From positions 1 to 40,178 of the forward strand of contig JAFVBO010000112.1 in assembly GCA_017479935.1 (NCBI GenBank): 40,178 nt of DNA. Direction: 5' to 3'. Shown here piece by piece: positions 8,857 through 15,833 of this stretch. Numbering within the stretch: position 1 is the stretch's first letter; the number at the start of each line of letters is the position of its first letter. This stretch comes from Lachnospiraceae bacterium. Its GTDB lineage: Bacteria; Bacillota; Clostridia; Lachnospirales; Lachnospiraceae. The notes under the pieces are model-generated. The model was not told the origin of the DNA. It saw only the letters and a list, made by a program, of their open reading frames with translations, and searched no databases. Both the position numbers and the translations under genes were made by a program.

Positions 8857-8918
8857 ATAAATGCACAATTCGCGTGGCGCATGAAACGCTCACGTTGTTA
8901 AAATGACACTTCGCGTGA
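8849..8918. promoter_or_regulatory. Four-copy LytTR-type direct-repeat array
   Basis: Four 8-bp words lie in the same orientation: TCGCGTGA (8849), TCGCGTGG (8870), TCACGTTG (8890) and TCGCGTGA (8911). The spacings are 21, 20 and 21 bp, two helical turns, which is typical of LytTR-domain regulators that bind direct repeats on one DNA face. The sequence GCACAATTCGCGTG at 8863-8876 recurs exactly, on the opposite strand, upstream of the adjacent response-regulator gene. Confidence 0.65.
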
Positions 8919-8990
8919 TTCAGATTGTGTGCACAGGGAATACCGCATCTGTCCCTGTGCAGACACGATATTCCTTTCTGAAGACGGATA

Positions 8991-10268
8991 TCAGATCGGA
9001 AACAGAACATCCAGGATGAAGCGGTCTTCTTCCGTCTCAATATGGATATCGCCGCCGTACTGCTCAGCCAAAAGCTTCACGCTCTTTAAACCGTAACCGT
9101 GGTAGGCGGTGTCGCCCTTGGTGGTCTCCGGCATGTCACCGGAAAACTTTAACGGCTCCGCAAAATAGTTTTCCTCGTGCACCGTGACAAAGAAGCCGCT
9201 TTTCTCCACATTCAGCGAGATCACCTTTTTCTCCTGCTCGCTGATCTTTTCGCAGGCTTCCATGGCATTCTCCAGGATGTTGCCGAAGAAAGAATAAACG
9301 TCGCTCTCCGTCATAAAGCTTAAGTCGGCTCCGTTGGCCATACAGGTAAAAGCGATCTCCTTCTCCCGGCATAAAAAGCTTTCTCTTGTGAGCACAACGT
9401 CCAGCGCCGCGTTTCCCGTGTGGTACACATCCTCATAGGCATCCAGCACCGGCTTCATTTCCTCCTCCATCTGCCTGCGCGCGGTTTCGGATAAAGACGC
9501 CACCTGATGTTTTAAATCATGAACCTTTGTATTCACCAGTTCAATCATGTTCTTCTCGTACGCATACTGCTGCTGATCGCTCCGCAGAATCTCCCGCACG
9601 GTATCCAGCTCCTGCTCCGTGCGCCTGGAATGCACCACATTCAGCTGCAGCGCCACCACCAGCACAGCCGCAAGCAAACTGTAGATCCAGAACCCGTACC
9701 GCGCGGAATCCGGAAGCAGTCTCATGTCGTGCTGAATGATCAGATCCAGCACCACCGCGGAGCCGATCAGCACCAGCGAAAGGAGCAGTACCACCTGATT
9801 GTCCACCACAATATGATCCAGCTTGGCCCTGCGAAGCGCCAGCCACAACATCATCAGACAGATGAGCATACACCCGGCTGCCAGCACCATTTTCCCCCAT
9901 TCCGGCGCTGTCTGAAACCAGAGGCGGTTGAAAATGCCATACAGGCGGTTGGCCACGTGCTGCGTGCAGTAGGCGATGCTGGCAAACAAAAGGCTGGTCC
10001 ACCCATCCGTCTCAAAAAGCAACCAAGCCACCGCTCCCGTCATGGCAAGCAGTCCTACAAAGCCAATCATCTGAGCCTCATGAAACCACTCCGAGGACAC
10101 CTCCTGCACAATCTCATGGAAATAGAGGTTCCGAATCAGGCTGAACAGAATAAACAAAACAACGAGGCGCAGCAGGAAAAGGGATTTTCTTGGCGTTTTC
10201 CGGCCCATCAGAAACATGGCGGCAAACATGGTAACGTTTCCGCTTATATCGCGAAATAAACTTAACAT
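8991..10268 (-). CDS. AgrC-type sensor histidine kinase (GHKL)
   Basis: This is a 425-residue membrane sensor kinase. The first 200 or so residues hold about six hydrophobic helices. A coiled linker leads to the phosphoacceptor motif KVHDLKHQ (about residue 250), then a GHKL ATPase domain with an N-box (FFGNILENAMEAC) and a G-box (GYGLKSVKLLAEQYGG). This architecture is the AgrC/ComD-like class, which pairs with LytTR response regulators. The ATG follows the regulator's stop by 2 bases, and its GGAGGGA ribosome site lies inside the end of that gene, so the pair is translationally coupled. No peptide-pheromone gene was found nearby. Given the context it probably senses an external cue for the GH3 locus. 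Confidence 0.92.
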   Translation of the reverse strand: MLSLFRDISGNVTMFAAMFLMGRKTPRKSLFLLRLVVLFILFSLIRNLYFHEIVQEVSSEWFHEAQMIGFVGLLAMTGAVAWLLFETDGWTSLLFASIAYCTQHVANRLYGIFNRLWFQTAPEWGKMVLAAGCMLICLMMLWLALRRAKLDHIVVDNQVVLLLSLVLIGSAVVLDLIIQHDMRLLPDSARYGFWIYSLLAAVLVVALQLNVVHSRRTEQELDTVREILRSDQQQYAYEKNMIELVNTKVHDLKHQVASLSETARRQMEEEMKPVLDAYEDVYHTGNAALDVVLTRESFLCREKEIAFTCMANGADLSFMTESDVYSFFGNILENAMEACEKISEQEKKVISLNVEKSGFFVTVHEENYFAEPLKFSGDMPETTKGDTAYHGYGLKSVKLLAEQYGGDIHIETEEDRFILDVLFPI

Positions 10269-10270
10269 AG

Positions 10271-10984
10271 CTATCCCTCCGTTTTTGACATATGATACGC
10301 ATGAAGCGCGTCCATGAATTCCTTCTTTCGGGTTCGGCTGATCTCCAGCTCCTCATTTCCGATAAAGACAGAACTCCCCTGAATGCGGGTCACGTTCCGT
10401 AAATTCACCAGGCAGCTTCGATTGCACTTGCTGAAACTGGACGCAGGGAGAATATCCTCAATCGCCCGCAATGTCCCGTACGCTTTGTAGTTTCCCTGCG
10501 ATGTGTGATAGGTAATGTCGTGATCCGCGATCTCCACATAATGCAGACACGGCAGCTCAATCCGAAGCTCTCCTTCGGCGGAGGGAAGCGTCACCTCCGA
10601 CTTCTTTCTACGGTTGCACTTCTTAATTGCCCGCTCCAGCGTAATGCGAAACGACGGATAGCTGATCGGTTTCACCATGTATCCGGTGGCATCCACCTCA
10701 TATCCCCGCAGCGCATACTTGGCCAGAAACGTGACAAAGACCAGGGGAACGTCCGGATCCCGCTCCCGCAGTTCTTTCGCCGCGTCAAACCCGTTCATCT
10801 TCGGCATGTCCACATCCATGAAAACAATATCGAAATCCGGCGTAAACTCTTCCACAAAGTCCACGCCGGTCTTGAACCGAACCAGATTGAAGACCACTTT
10901 GCATTCGCGGGCATACTGATCAAAACATTTCACGAGATTATCCGCGGATTCCCACTCGTCTTCCACAATCGCGATCTTGTACAT
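10271..10984 (-). CDS. LytTR-family response regulator
   Basis: This 237-residue regulator has a receiver domain (VEDEWES acidic pocket; phosphoacceptor Asp near residue 54 in IVFMDVDMP; conserved Lys in the GYMVKPIS segment) and a C-terminal LytTR DNA-binding domain from about 130, with the family-typical FSKCNRSCLVNLRNV. An in-frame ATG lies 18 bases upstream at 11002, but GGAGGAAGG sits 6 bases before the ATG at 10984, so that start was chosen. It is the first gene of a two-gene operon with the kinase. Paired direct repeats upstream of its promoter suggest autoregulation. Confidence 0.93.
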   Translation of the reverse strand: MYKIAIVEDEWESADNLVKCFDQYARECKVVFNLVRFKTGVDFVEEFTPDFDIVFMDVDMPKMNGFDAAKELRERDPDVPLVFVTFLAKYALRGYEVDATGYMVKPISYPSFRITLERAIKKCNRRKKSEVTLPSAEGELRIELPCLHYVEIADHDITYHTSQGNYKAYGTLRAIEDILPASSFSKCNRSCLVNLRNVTRIQGSSVFIGNEELEISRTRKKEFMDALHAYHMSKTEG

Positions 10985-11034
10985 GGCGCACCTTCCTCCC
11001 ATGCCGTGCTAAATTCTTGCACTGTCTTATTGCC

Positions 11035-11063
11035 ACAATAGCATAAAGCCTTTTCGTTTTCAA
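11035..11063 (-). promoter_or_regulatory. Promoter of the two-component operon
   Basis: On the minus strand a -35 TTGAAA (11063-11058) and a -10 TATTGT (11040-11035) are separated by exactly 17 bases, and a TG precedes the -10 by one base (extended -10). The regulator start codon is about 50 bases downstream. Confidence 0.7.
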
Positions 11064-11080
11064 TTCCGAGGCAGTGCCAC

Positions 11081-11115
11081 AACGCGAAATGCAAAAATTA
11101 ACACGCGAATTGTGC
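11081..11115 (-). promoter_or_regulatory. Paired LytTR-type repeats upstream of the regulator
   Basis: On the minus strand TTCGCGTG (11109-11102) and TTCGCGTT (11088-11081) repeat with a 21-bp period, ending 17 bp before the -35 of the two-component promoter. The flank of the first copy gives GCACAATTCGCGTG, identical over 14 bases to the array before the GH3 gene. Position and spacing fit an activating LytTR operator. Confidence 0.65.
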
Positions 11116-11129
11116 TACTTTTGCAGAAC

Positions 11130-11329
11130 GGGGATGAGACAGGGATTTCCTACGCAGGCCTCGTAACGCTCCGATGAGCTAACTCCTAACTTCGACAGCA
11201 AAAGCCACCCATGTGGGTCACCGTCCTGGACCCACATGGGTGGCTTTTTTGTCTTCGTAAGGAGTGGATCTCATCTCCGCTAAATACACTCGTAAATTGC
11301 CTGCGTATGGAAATTCCCTGTCCATCCCC
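11130..11329. repeat. 200-bp imperfect palindrome (MITE-like)
   Basis: The outer arms 11130-11159 and 11299-11329 are inverted copies over about 30 bases, differing only by single-base insertions or deletions (shared blocks GGGGATG, GACAGGGA, TTTCC, TACGCAGGC). Shorter matches (GATGAG, ACTCCT) continue inward to a perfect 17-bp central stem. There is no reading frame inside. It fills most of the 421-base gap between the regulator start and the next gene. It could be a miniature transposable element or a recombination-site relic. Confidence 0.6.
11203..11250. terminator. Bidirectional intrinsic terminator
   Basis: A perfect 17-bp stem (11203-11219 with 11229-11245, core CCACCCATGTGGGTC) and a 9-base loop are followed by six T on the plus strand and four T on the minus strand. 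It would stop minus-strand transcripts coming from the surface-protein genes before they enter the two-component promoter region. Confidence 0.85.
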
Positions 11330-11406
11330 TGGTTTTCGCATCGCCTCTTTCATTCTTGGGGCTGCTGATCTTACGAAAAACTTCCATTCGCTGCAGCCCT
11401 TCCGCG

Positions 11407-11628
11407 CTAATATATCTCGCTCATTTCTTCCTTCTTAATGCCATACGTCTTTAAAAACCCGTCCAGATCCTTTTCCGACTGTAAGAGCCAGATTTCCTCA
11501 AATTTCCCGGTGTTTCGGTTGATGAAGCCGGCTACTCTTTCCCCCGTGCAAATACTGCATCGGATGGCAGGCTTTTTGATTTCTTTGTCATAGGTTTTCG
11601 TGGGCATTTGTTTTTTCCCGAACATCAT
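11407..11628 (-). CDS. Small conserved hypothetical protein
   Basis: This predicted 73-residue basic cytosolic protein has no signal peptide or membrane helix. It begins MMFGKKQMPTKTYDKE and contains a CSICTGE dicysteine motif and a GKFEEIWLLQSEKDLDGF segment. Short proteins of this kind are familiar from clostridial genomes, but I know of no demonstrated function. A longer in-frame start at 11700 would overlap the preceding gene. A G-rich Shine-Dalgarno right after that gene's stop favours the start at 11628 or 11625. It is the last gene of the minus-strand run and ends before the bidirectional terminator. Confidence 0.7.
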   Translation of the reverse strand: MMFGKKQMPTKTYDKEIKKPAIRCSICTGERVAGFINRNTGKFEEIWLLQSEKDLDGFLKTYGIKKEEMSEIY

Positions 11629-11641
11629 GCTCCCCCCTTCA

Positions 11642-12865
11642 TCAGATGGGAATCTCCGGAAGCTGTATGTCGGAGCCAGGTCCTTCCGGCTCGATTTCAA
11701 TCGGTTCAGGCTCTTCGGTTTCCTCTTCCGGCTCCAATTCGATCGTTTCTATTTCCACTGGCTCTGTTTCAACCGGTTCCGGTTCTATCGTTTCCTCTTC
11801 CACGGGCTCCGTTTCAATCGGTTCCGGTTCTAACGTTTCTTCTTCCGCAGGCTCTGTTTCAATCGGTTCCGGCTCTAACGTTTCTTCTTCCGCAGGCTCT
11901 GTTTCAACAGGTTCCGGTTCTAACGTTTCCTCTTCCACGGGCTCCGTTTCAATCGGTTCCGGCTCTGACTCGATCGGCTCTGTTTCTTCAGGTTCCGCCT
12001 CCGCAGTTTCCTCTTCTGTCGGCTCTTCTTCGGTCCGCCACTCGCGGATTTTGATCAGATGGCCATTTTTCTTTTCCAGCTTCAAAATCAGATCCGAACC
12101 ATCCGCCGCCTGTTCTACAATCTCTCCGGCGTAACCGTCCCAATTCAGACGAAACACGGTTCCATTGGCGCTCTTCTGATACACATAAAGCGACTCCTCC
12201 GCCTCCTCACCGACCGGGCGTATATCCTCCGTGTAAAAAGCGCCATTCGGGAGCATCTTCAGAACGCTTCTTCCACCATCCGCGAAGGAAATGGAAGTTT
12301 CTCTGCTGCCGGTATAACCAACGGTCATCCGATAGTCGTTCCCGTTTTCGTCCGCGAACTCCTGATAAACGCTTTTCTGCGGGCCTTCTGTCCACTCTGC
12401 GTCCGGCAAATCCACCGCCACTCGTACGGGCAGAACCTTCTCGTTCCCTTCTTTGTCCATCCCATATAACAGAAAAATACGATCTCCCATGCTCTCGATG
12501 GGATAGACTTCTTTCTCCAGTTCAAAAACCGGCGTCACCTTGCCGTATCGGATCTCTTCTTCGATCAGATAATCCGTAAAGACTTCTCCTTCCGCCAGAA
12601 CGGAAGCTACCAGATCATCCGCCGTCACTTCATCGCCCCACATCACGCGCACATCGTACCCTCGCGATACGTTGCTCCCGAAGTTCTCCGCATTCTCTTC
12701 GCCGGTTTCGACCGATTCTTCTGTTTCCGGATTTTCATCCGCATTTTCCACATCCGCTATAGCTGTATGTGCTCCGCCATGGAAAATCAACGGCAGACAG
12801 ATCGCCGCGGACAAAATGCGGCCCAGCAAGCGAAAACGGTTTTTATCAAGTATGTTTTTCTTCAT
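11642..12865 (-). CDS. Secreted protein with EP-rich repeat tail
   Basis: This 407-residue protein has an N-terminal signal sequence (about 1-38), a region of about 210 residues starting near YDVRVMWGDEVTADDL, and a very acidic Glu/Pro/Thr tail. The middle region is clearly paralogous to the 591-residue protein encoded at 13914-15689, sharing EEEIRYGK, GDRIFLL, VRVAVD.PD and KSANGT. It looks like a novel surface domain; I do not recognise a named family. The tail is five 15-residue units and then a short end without a hydrophobic sorting helix, so attachment to the wall is uncertain. It follows the sortase gene after a 112-base gap. The extended tail could act as a wall-spanning stalk. Confidence 0.8.
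   Translation of the reverse strand: MKKNILDKNRFRLLGRILSAAICLPLIFHGGAHTAIADVENADENPETEESVETGEENAENFGSNVSRGYDVRVMWGDEVTADDLVASVLAEGEVFTDYLIEEEIRYGKVTPVFELEKEVYPIESMGDRIFLLYGMDKEGNEKVLPVRVAVDLPDAEWTEGPQKSVYQEFADENGNDYRMTVGYTGSRETSISFADGGRSVLKMLPNGAFYTEDIRPVGEEAEESLYVYQKSANGTVFRLNWDGYAGEIVEQAADGSDLILKLEKKNGHLIKIREWRTEEEPTEEETAEAEPEETEPIESEPEPIETEPVEEETLEPEPVETEPAEEETLEPEPIETEPAEEETLEPEPIETEPVEEETIEPEPVETEPVEIETIELEPEEETEEPEPIEIEPEGPGSDIQLPEIPI
11741..11965. repeat. Five tandem 45-bp repeats encoding an EP-rich tail
   Basis: Five units of 15 residues on the pattern EPEPIETEPVEEETL (I/V and V/A variants) are encoded by near-identical 45-bp DNA repeats. Such tracts change copy number easily by slippage or recombination. 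Confidence 0.85.
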
Positions 12866-12977
12866 TCTGATCCTTCCTTATAAAACATTATCATAATAGG
12901 GACTGTTCCATTCCCGTCATGATATGGGCAGTATATCATATCTCATCAGTTTTGGAAAGATCGGGCCGTTCTTAATT

Positions 12978-13535
12978 CTATGGCAGCGTCTGTCGTAACA
13001 CCGCCTGAACCACATAGCGGTATTCCGTTCCGGTTCCCCCATTGCAAGTGGATAAGGTTATGATACGGTCATCTTCCTGTAGCGGAACATCCACCTGATA
13101 TTCCGATGCAGCAAGAAGTCTCTGAAGAAAGTCCAGCTGATCCGGACCGGCTTCATACTGTTCATCATACATGGTGTCCCAATATACTGTCGTATAGGCA
13201 GAGAAAACTTCATACACGAGGCGCCGATCCGGCAGGTCTATGACAATATACGGATGCTGCTCCCAGAACGCCCAGTCCTGATAGTTGTACAACCCCTTAA
13301 ACATGGTTCCGTCTGCCATGTTATGCCCGTATAGAATGGTATGCAGATCCGAGAAGTCAGGCGCGTTTGCTGCGTCCATAAAAATGGATCCGGCGATACT
13401 ATAGGCCCCTGTATAGGACGTGCGAAGATAGGTATGATTGGTCTCCCCGTGCATAACCGGATAGTCTATCTCCGTTCCATCAATCCGAATCCATCCGCAG
13501 ATGTCCTCGTTGATGCTGCGCAGGTTTTCAAACAT
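12978..13535 (-). CDS. Class B sortase, catalytic part (frameshifted gene)
   Basis: This frame carries the whole catalytic domain of a class B-like sortase: catalytic His in LYGHNM, Cys in TLSTCNGG, and Arg in the following EYRYVVQAV. It has no membrane anchor of its own. The frame stays open upstream of the first ATG to base 13682, encoding a hydrophilic linker (SEQWEQPGNIGG). The neighbouring frame, 13646-13924, supplies a matching membrane anchor, so the two are one gene split by a single-base shift near a GGGG run at 13678-13681 (minus strand). The likely substrates are the surface proteins encoded on either side. If the shift is real and not bypassed, the sortase lacks its anchor. Confidence 0.85.
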   Translation of the reverse strand: MFENLRSINEDICGWIRIDGTEIDYPVMHGETNHTYLRTSYTGAYSIAGSIFMDAANAPDFSDLHTILYGHNMADGTMFKGLYNYQDWAFWEQHPYIVIDLPDRRLVYEVFSAYTTVYWDTMYDEQYEAGPDQLDFLQRLLAASEYQVDVPLQEDDRIITLSTCNGGTGTEYRYVVQAVLRQTLP

Positions 13536-13645
13536 GGCCTGATTGATCTCTGCCTGATTCTCCGAAACAAACGGATACCCCGGTGAAGCTTTCTGCTCGT
13601 CCTGATCTTTCGAGTCATTCTCACCATCTGCGTTGTCCTGCCCTC

Positions 13646-13924
13646 CTATATTGCCCGGCTGCTCCCATTGCTCTGATCCCCTCTATTGTCCAGGACTTCT
13701 ATACTGCTCTGACCGCCAGCCCGCGTACCTTCCCGCGTTTCCTCCGCCTTCCTGACAACCTCCCGGAGCTTTTTGTATTCCGCCTCAGCCTTTGTGTATT
13801 CCATCATAGAAGAGACAACGCCGATCCCGCAAAAGATCAGAAAGGCAAGCATCAGGCTCATCATAAACCACCAGACAAGCGCATATTTTCTTTTCTTCTT
13901 ATGTTTTTTTGCTTCATTCTCCAT
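13646..13924 (-). CDS. N-terminal membrane anchor of the split sortase
   Basis: This 92-residue frame has a Lys-rich start (MENEAKKHKKKRKYAL), one strong transmembrane helix (WWFMMSLMLAFLIFCGIGVV) and a helical linker rich in Glu, Lys and Arg, then stops after RGDQSNGSSRAI. It fits the N-terminal part of a class B sortase. A +1 correction in the run AGAGGGGATC joins it to the catalytic frame without a stop. The ATG at 13924 overlaps the end of the upstream repeat-tail gene by 11 bases; an alternative ATG is at 13954. It may be a sequencing error, a phase-variable tract or a genuine mutation. Confidence 0.65.
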   Translation of the reverse strand: MENEAKKHKKKRKYALVWWFMMSLMLAFLIFCGIGVVSSMMEYTKAEAEYKKLREVVRKAEETREGTRAGGQSSIEVLDNRGDQSNGSSRAI

Positions 13925-15689
13925 TCTTTGTATCCCCACAATCCCGGCAGACATATCCCGTGATCACCGTTTCTGTCCATGCCGCGCTGTCCACGACTTC
14001 TTCCTCCCAGGCAGCCGCATCTACGATGGTTTCTTCCCAGGCTTCCCGGACGATGATGGTCTCTTCCCAGGCGGGCTCATCCACCACTTCCTCCTCCCAG
14101 GCTTCCTGGTCCACTACCGTTTCCGTCCACGCCGGGCTATCTACAATCACTTCTTCCCAGGCAGGCGCATCTACCACTTCTTCCTCCCAGGCTTCCTGAT
14201 CCACCACCGTTTCCACCCACGCCGAGCTAGTGACCACCTCTTCCGCCCACGCCGGGCTGTCAACTATCCAGACATTCTCATATTCCGCCTCATGATACAT
14301 GGTGGTATATTCCGCTTCGTGAGAAATGATACCCGTCTGAACCCATTCGCTATGGTAGGACCCCCATTTGTCGCACTCCAGGATATGCAATCCGTAATCC
14401 CCGAAAACAATCCGCCCGCACCCATTGCAGACGGTTCGAAATTCCATCACCGGTTCCTCCCACGCTTCCTTTGTGCAAACGCTTTCCTCCCACGCTTCCT
14501 GTACCAGCACGCGCTCATAATGGCCGTTTTCCTCATGGAAAACCATATCCGTCTCCTCCGGATGTTCCACGGTATGCGTGACAGCCTCGTGCAAAATCGT
14601 ATGCGAGGTTGCCGGGTGGACGATCGTGTGTGTGACGGCCTCATGTACAATCTCCCGCGTGATTGCCGGATGAAACACGGTATGCGTCACAGCCTCATGC
14701 AAGATCGTCTGTGTTTCGGCCGGGTGCGACACCGTGTGTATGACTGCCTCGTGATAAACTGTGTGCGTAATCGCTTCATGCTGCACTTCCTTTGTCACAG
14801 GAAGCCATGTGTGCTCATGCGTCAAGTTGGAATTCTCTTCGCTTCTGGTTGCCGGATCCGTTTTCCCATCCGGATGATAGGAAATTTCCTCGCCCCTTTT
14901 CTCCCTGAATTTCACGATTTTTCCGCTGTACCCCGGCAAAAGAGACTCTCCCAGTTTCCAGGTTTCCTCTCCGTTCACCCGGATATACCCGCCTTCCGGC
15001 CCATAATACGTACTCGTGATTGTCCCGTTGGCGCTTTTGCTGTAAGTACTCTCCGAAAATGCTTCCGTTCCCTCCCCGCTTATTTCCTTCGTGTAAAACG
15101 CCCCGTTTGCCAGCATCCACAAAATGCTCCATCCCCCATCCGCATAGCGGATTTCCATGCCACGGCTCCCGGTTTTGCGATCAATCAGTGTATAGCGGTT
15201 TCCCTTCTCATCTATGACCGTCTGCACAAGATCATTCTGGGCCCCTTTCCTAAACGATTCGTCCGGTACATCCACCGCTACCCGTACGGTCAGCGTTTTT
15301 GCTCTCCCTTCCCTATCCTTTCCGGTCAGAAGAAAGATGCGGTCCCCATAGCTTTCAAAGGTGTATTCCTTATGTTCAGCCTCCGCTACAGGAGCGCATT
15401 TTCCGTATCGGATTTCTTCTTCTATCACAACGTCTGAAAAGGTTTCCCCTTTTGCTAAAACGGCATCGGCCAGTTCCTCCGCTGTTACGCTTTCTCCCTG
15501 GAACATCCGAATATCATATCCGCTTTTCCCTGGAAAAGGCTCTTGCGCCTGAGTGTCAGCAGCTGCATGACACAGTCCCGCTGCCTGTGGACTTATGACA
15601 AATGCCAGAAGCAGCAAATACATCGCCCTTCCAAGCAGAAACCGGACAGCCTTCCCTCTTTCTTCTTTGTTAGTTCTCTTCATTTCCAT
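13914..15689 (-). CDS. Secreted repeat-tail surface protein with Cys motifs
   Basis: This 591-residue protein has a signal peptide (about 1-43), the same region of about 210 residues as the 407-residue protein (YDIRMFQGESVTAEEL, EEEIRYGK, GDRIFLL), then two repeat tracts. The first holds His-rich units of the HEAVTHTVFHPA type (about 8-9 copies). A cysteine-bearing insert (CNGCGRIV, then HILEC and YHSEW) separates it from the second, a run of about ten 10-residue units of the AWEEEVVDxP type. The protein ends with CRDCGDTKNGE. Similar CxxC/His repeat modules occur in clostridial wall proteins; metal binding is only an inference. There is no LPXTG motif or C-terminal helix. It lies directly upstream of the sortase frame and downstream of the giant adhesin gene. 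Confidence 0.8.
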   Translation of the reverse strand: MEMKRTNKEERGKAVRFLLGRAMYLLLLAFVISPQAAGLCHAAADTQAQEPFPGKSGYDIRMFQGESVTAEELADAVLAKGETFSDVVIEEEIRYGKCAPVAEAEHKEYTFESYGDRIFLLTGKDREGRAKTLTVRVAVDVPDESFRKGAQNDLVQTVIDEKGNRYTLIDRKTGSRGMEIRYADGGWSILWMLANGAFYTKEISGEGTEAFSESTYSKSANGTITSTYYGPEGGYIRVNGEETWKLGESLLPGYSGKIVKFREKRGEEISYHPDGKTDPATRSEENSNLTHEHTWLPVTKEVQHEAITHTVYHEAVIHTVSHPAETQTILHEAVTHTVFHPAITREIVHEAVTHTIVHPATSHTILHEAVTHTVEHPEETDMVFHEENGHYERVLVQEAWEESVCTKEAWEEPVMEFRTVCNGCGRIVFGDYGLHILECDKWGSYHSEWVQTGIISHEAEYTTMYHEAEYENVWIVDSPAWAEEVVTSSAWVETVVDQEAWEEEVVDAPAWEEVIVDSPAWTETVVDQEAWEEEVVDEPAWEETIIVREAWEETIVDAAAWEEEVVDSAAWTETVITGYVCRDCGDTKNGE

Positions 15690-15724
15690 TGTAAACTTTC
15701 GCTTTCTCTTATTTTCTTGTGTGC

Positions 15725-15764
15725 GAAAAGGCGGCCGGACCCGGAGGTATCCAACCGCCTTTTC
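15725..15764 (-). terminator. Hairpin between adhesin and repeat-tail genes
   Basis: GAAAAGGCGG (15725-15734) pairs perfectly with CCGCCTTTTC (15755-15764) around a 20-base loop, with TTTTC at the end of the minus-strand stem. It may terminate or attenuate transcription leaving the giant gene. Confidence 0.5.
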
Positions 15765-15833
15765 ACATTAACAGGGGGGGTAAATTGCAACTGCTCACTA
15801 TCTGATCAGTCACGATATTTTTACCGATAGTGG

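Noticed and set aside
13676-13690. Programmed ribosomal frameshift in the sortase gene
   Set aside because: No slippery heptamer plus downstream structure of a known type was seen; a base deletion in a G run is the simpler explanation.
13773-15437. Plus-strand open frame of 554 codons opposite the repeat-tail protein
   Set aside because: The product is a shadow of the minus-strand repeats with no recognisable features.
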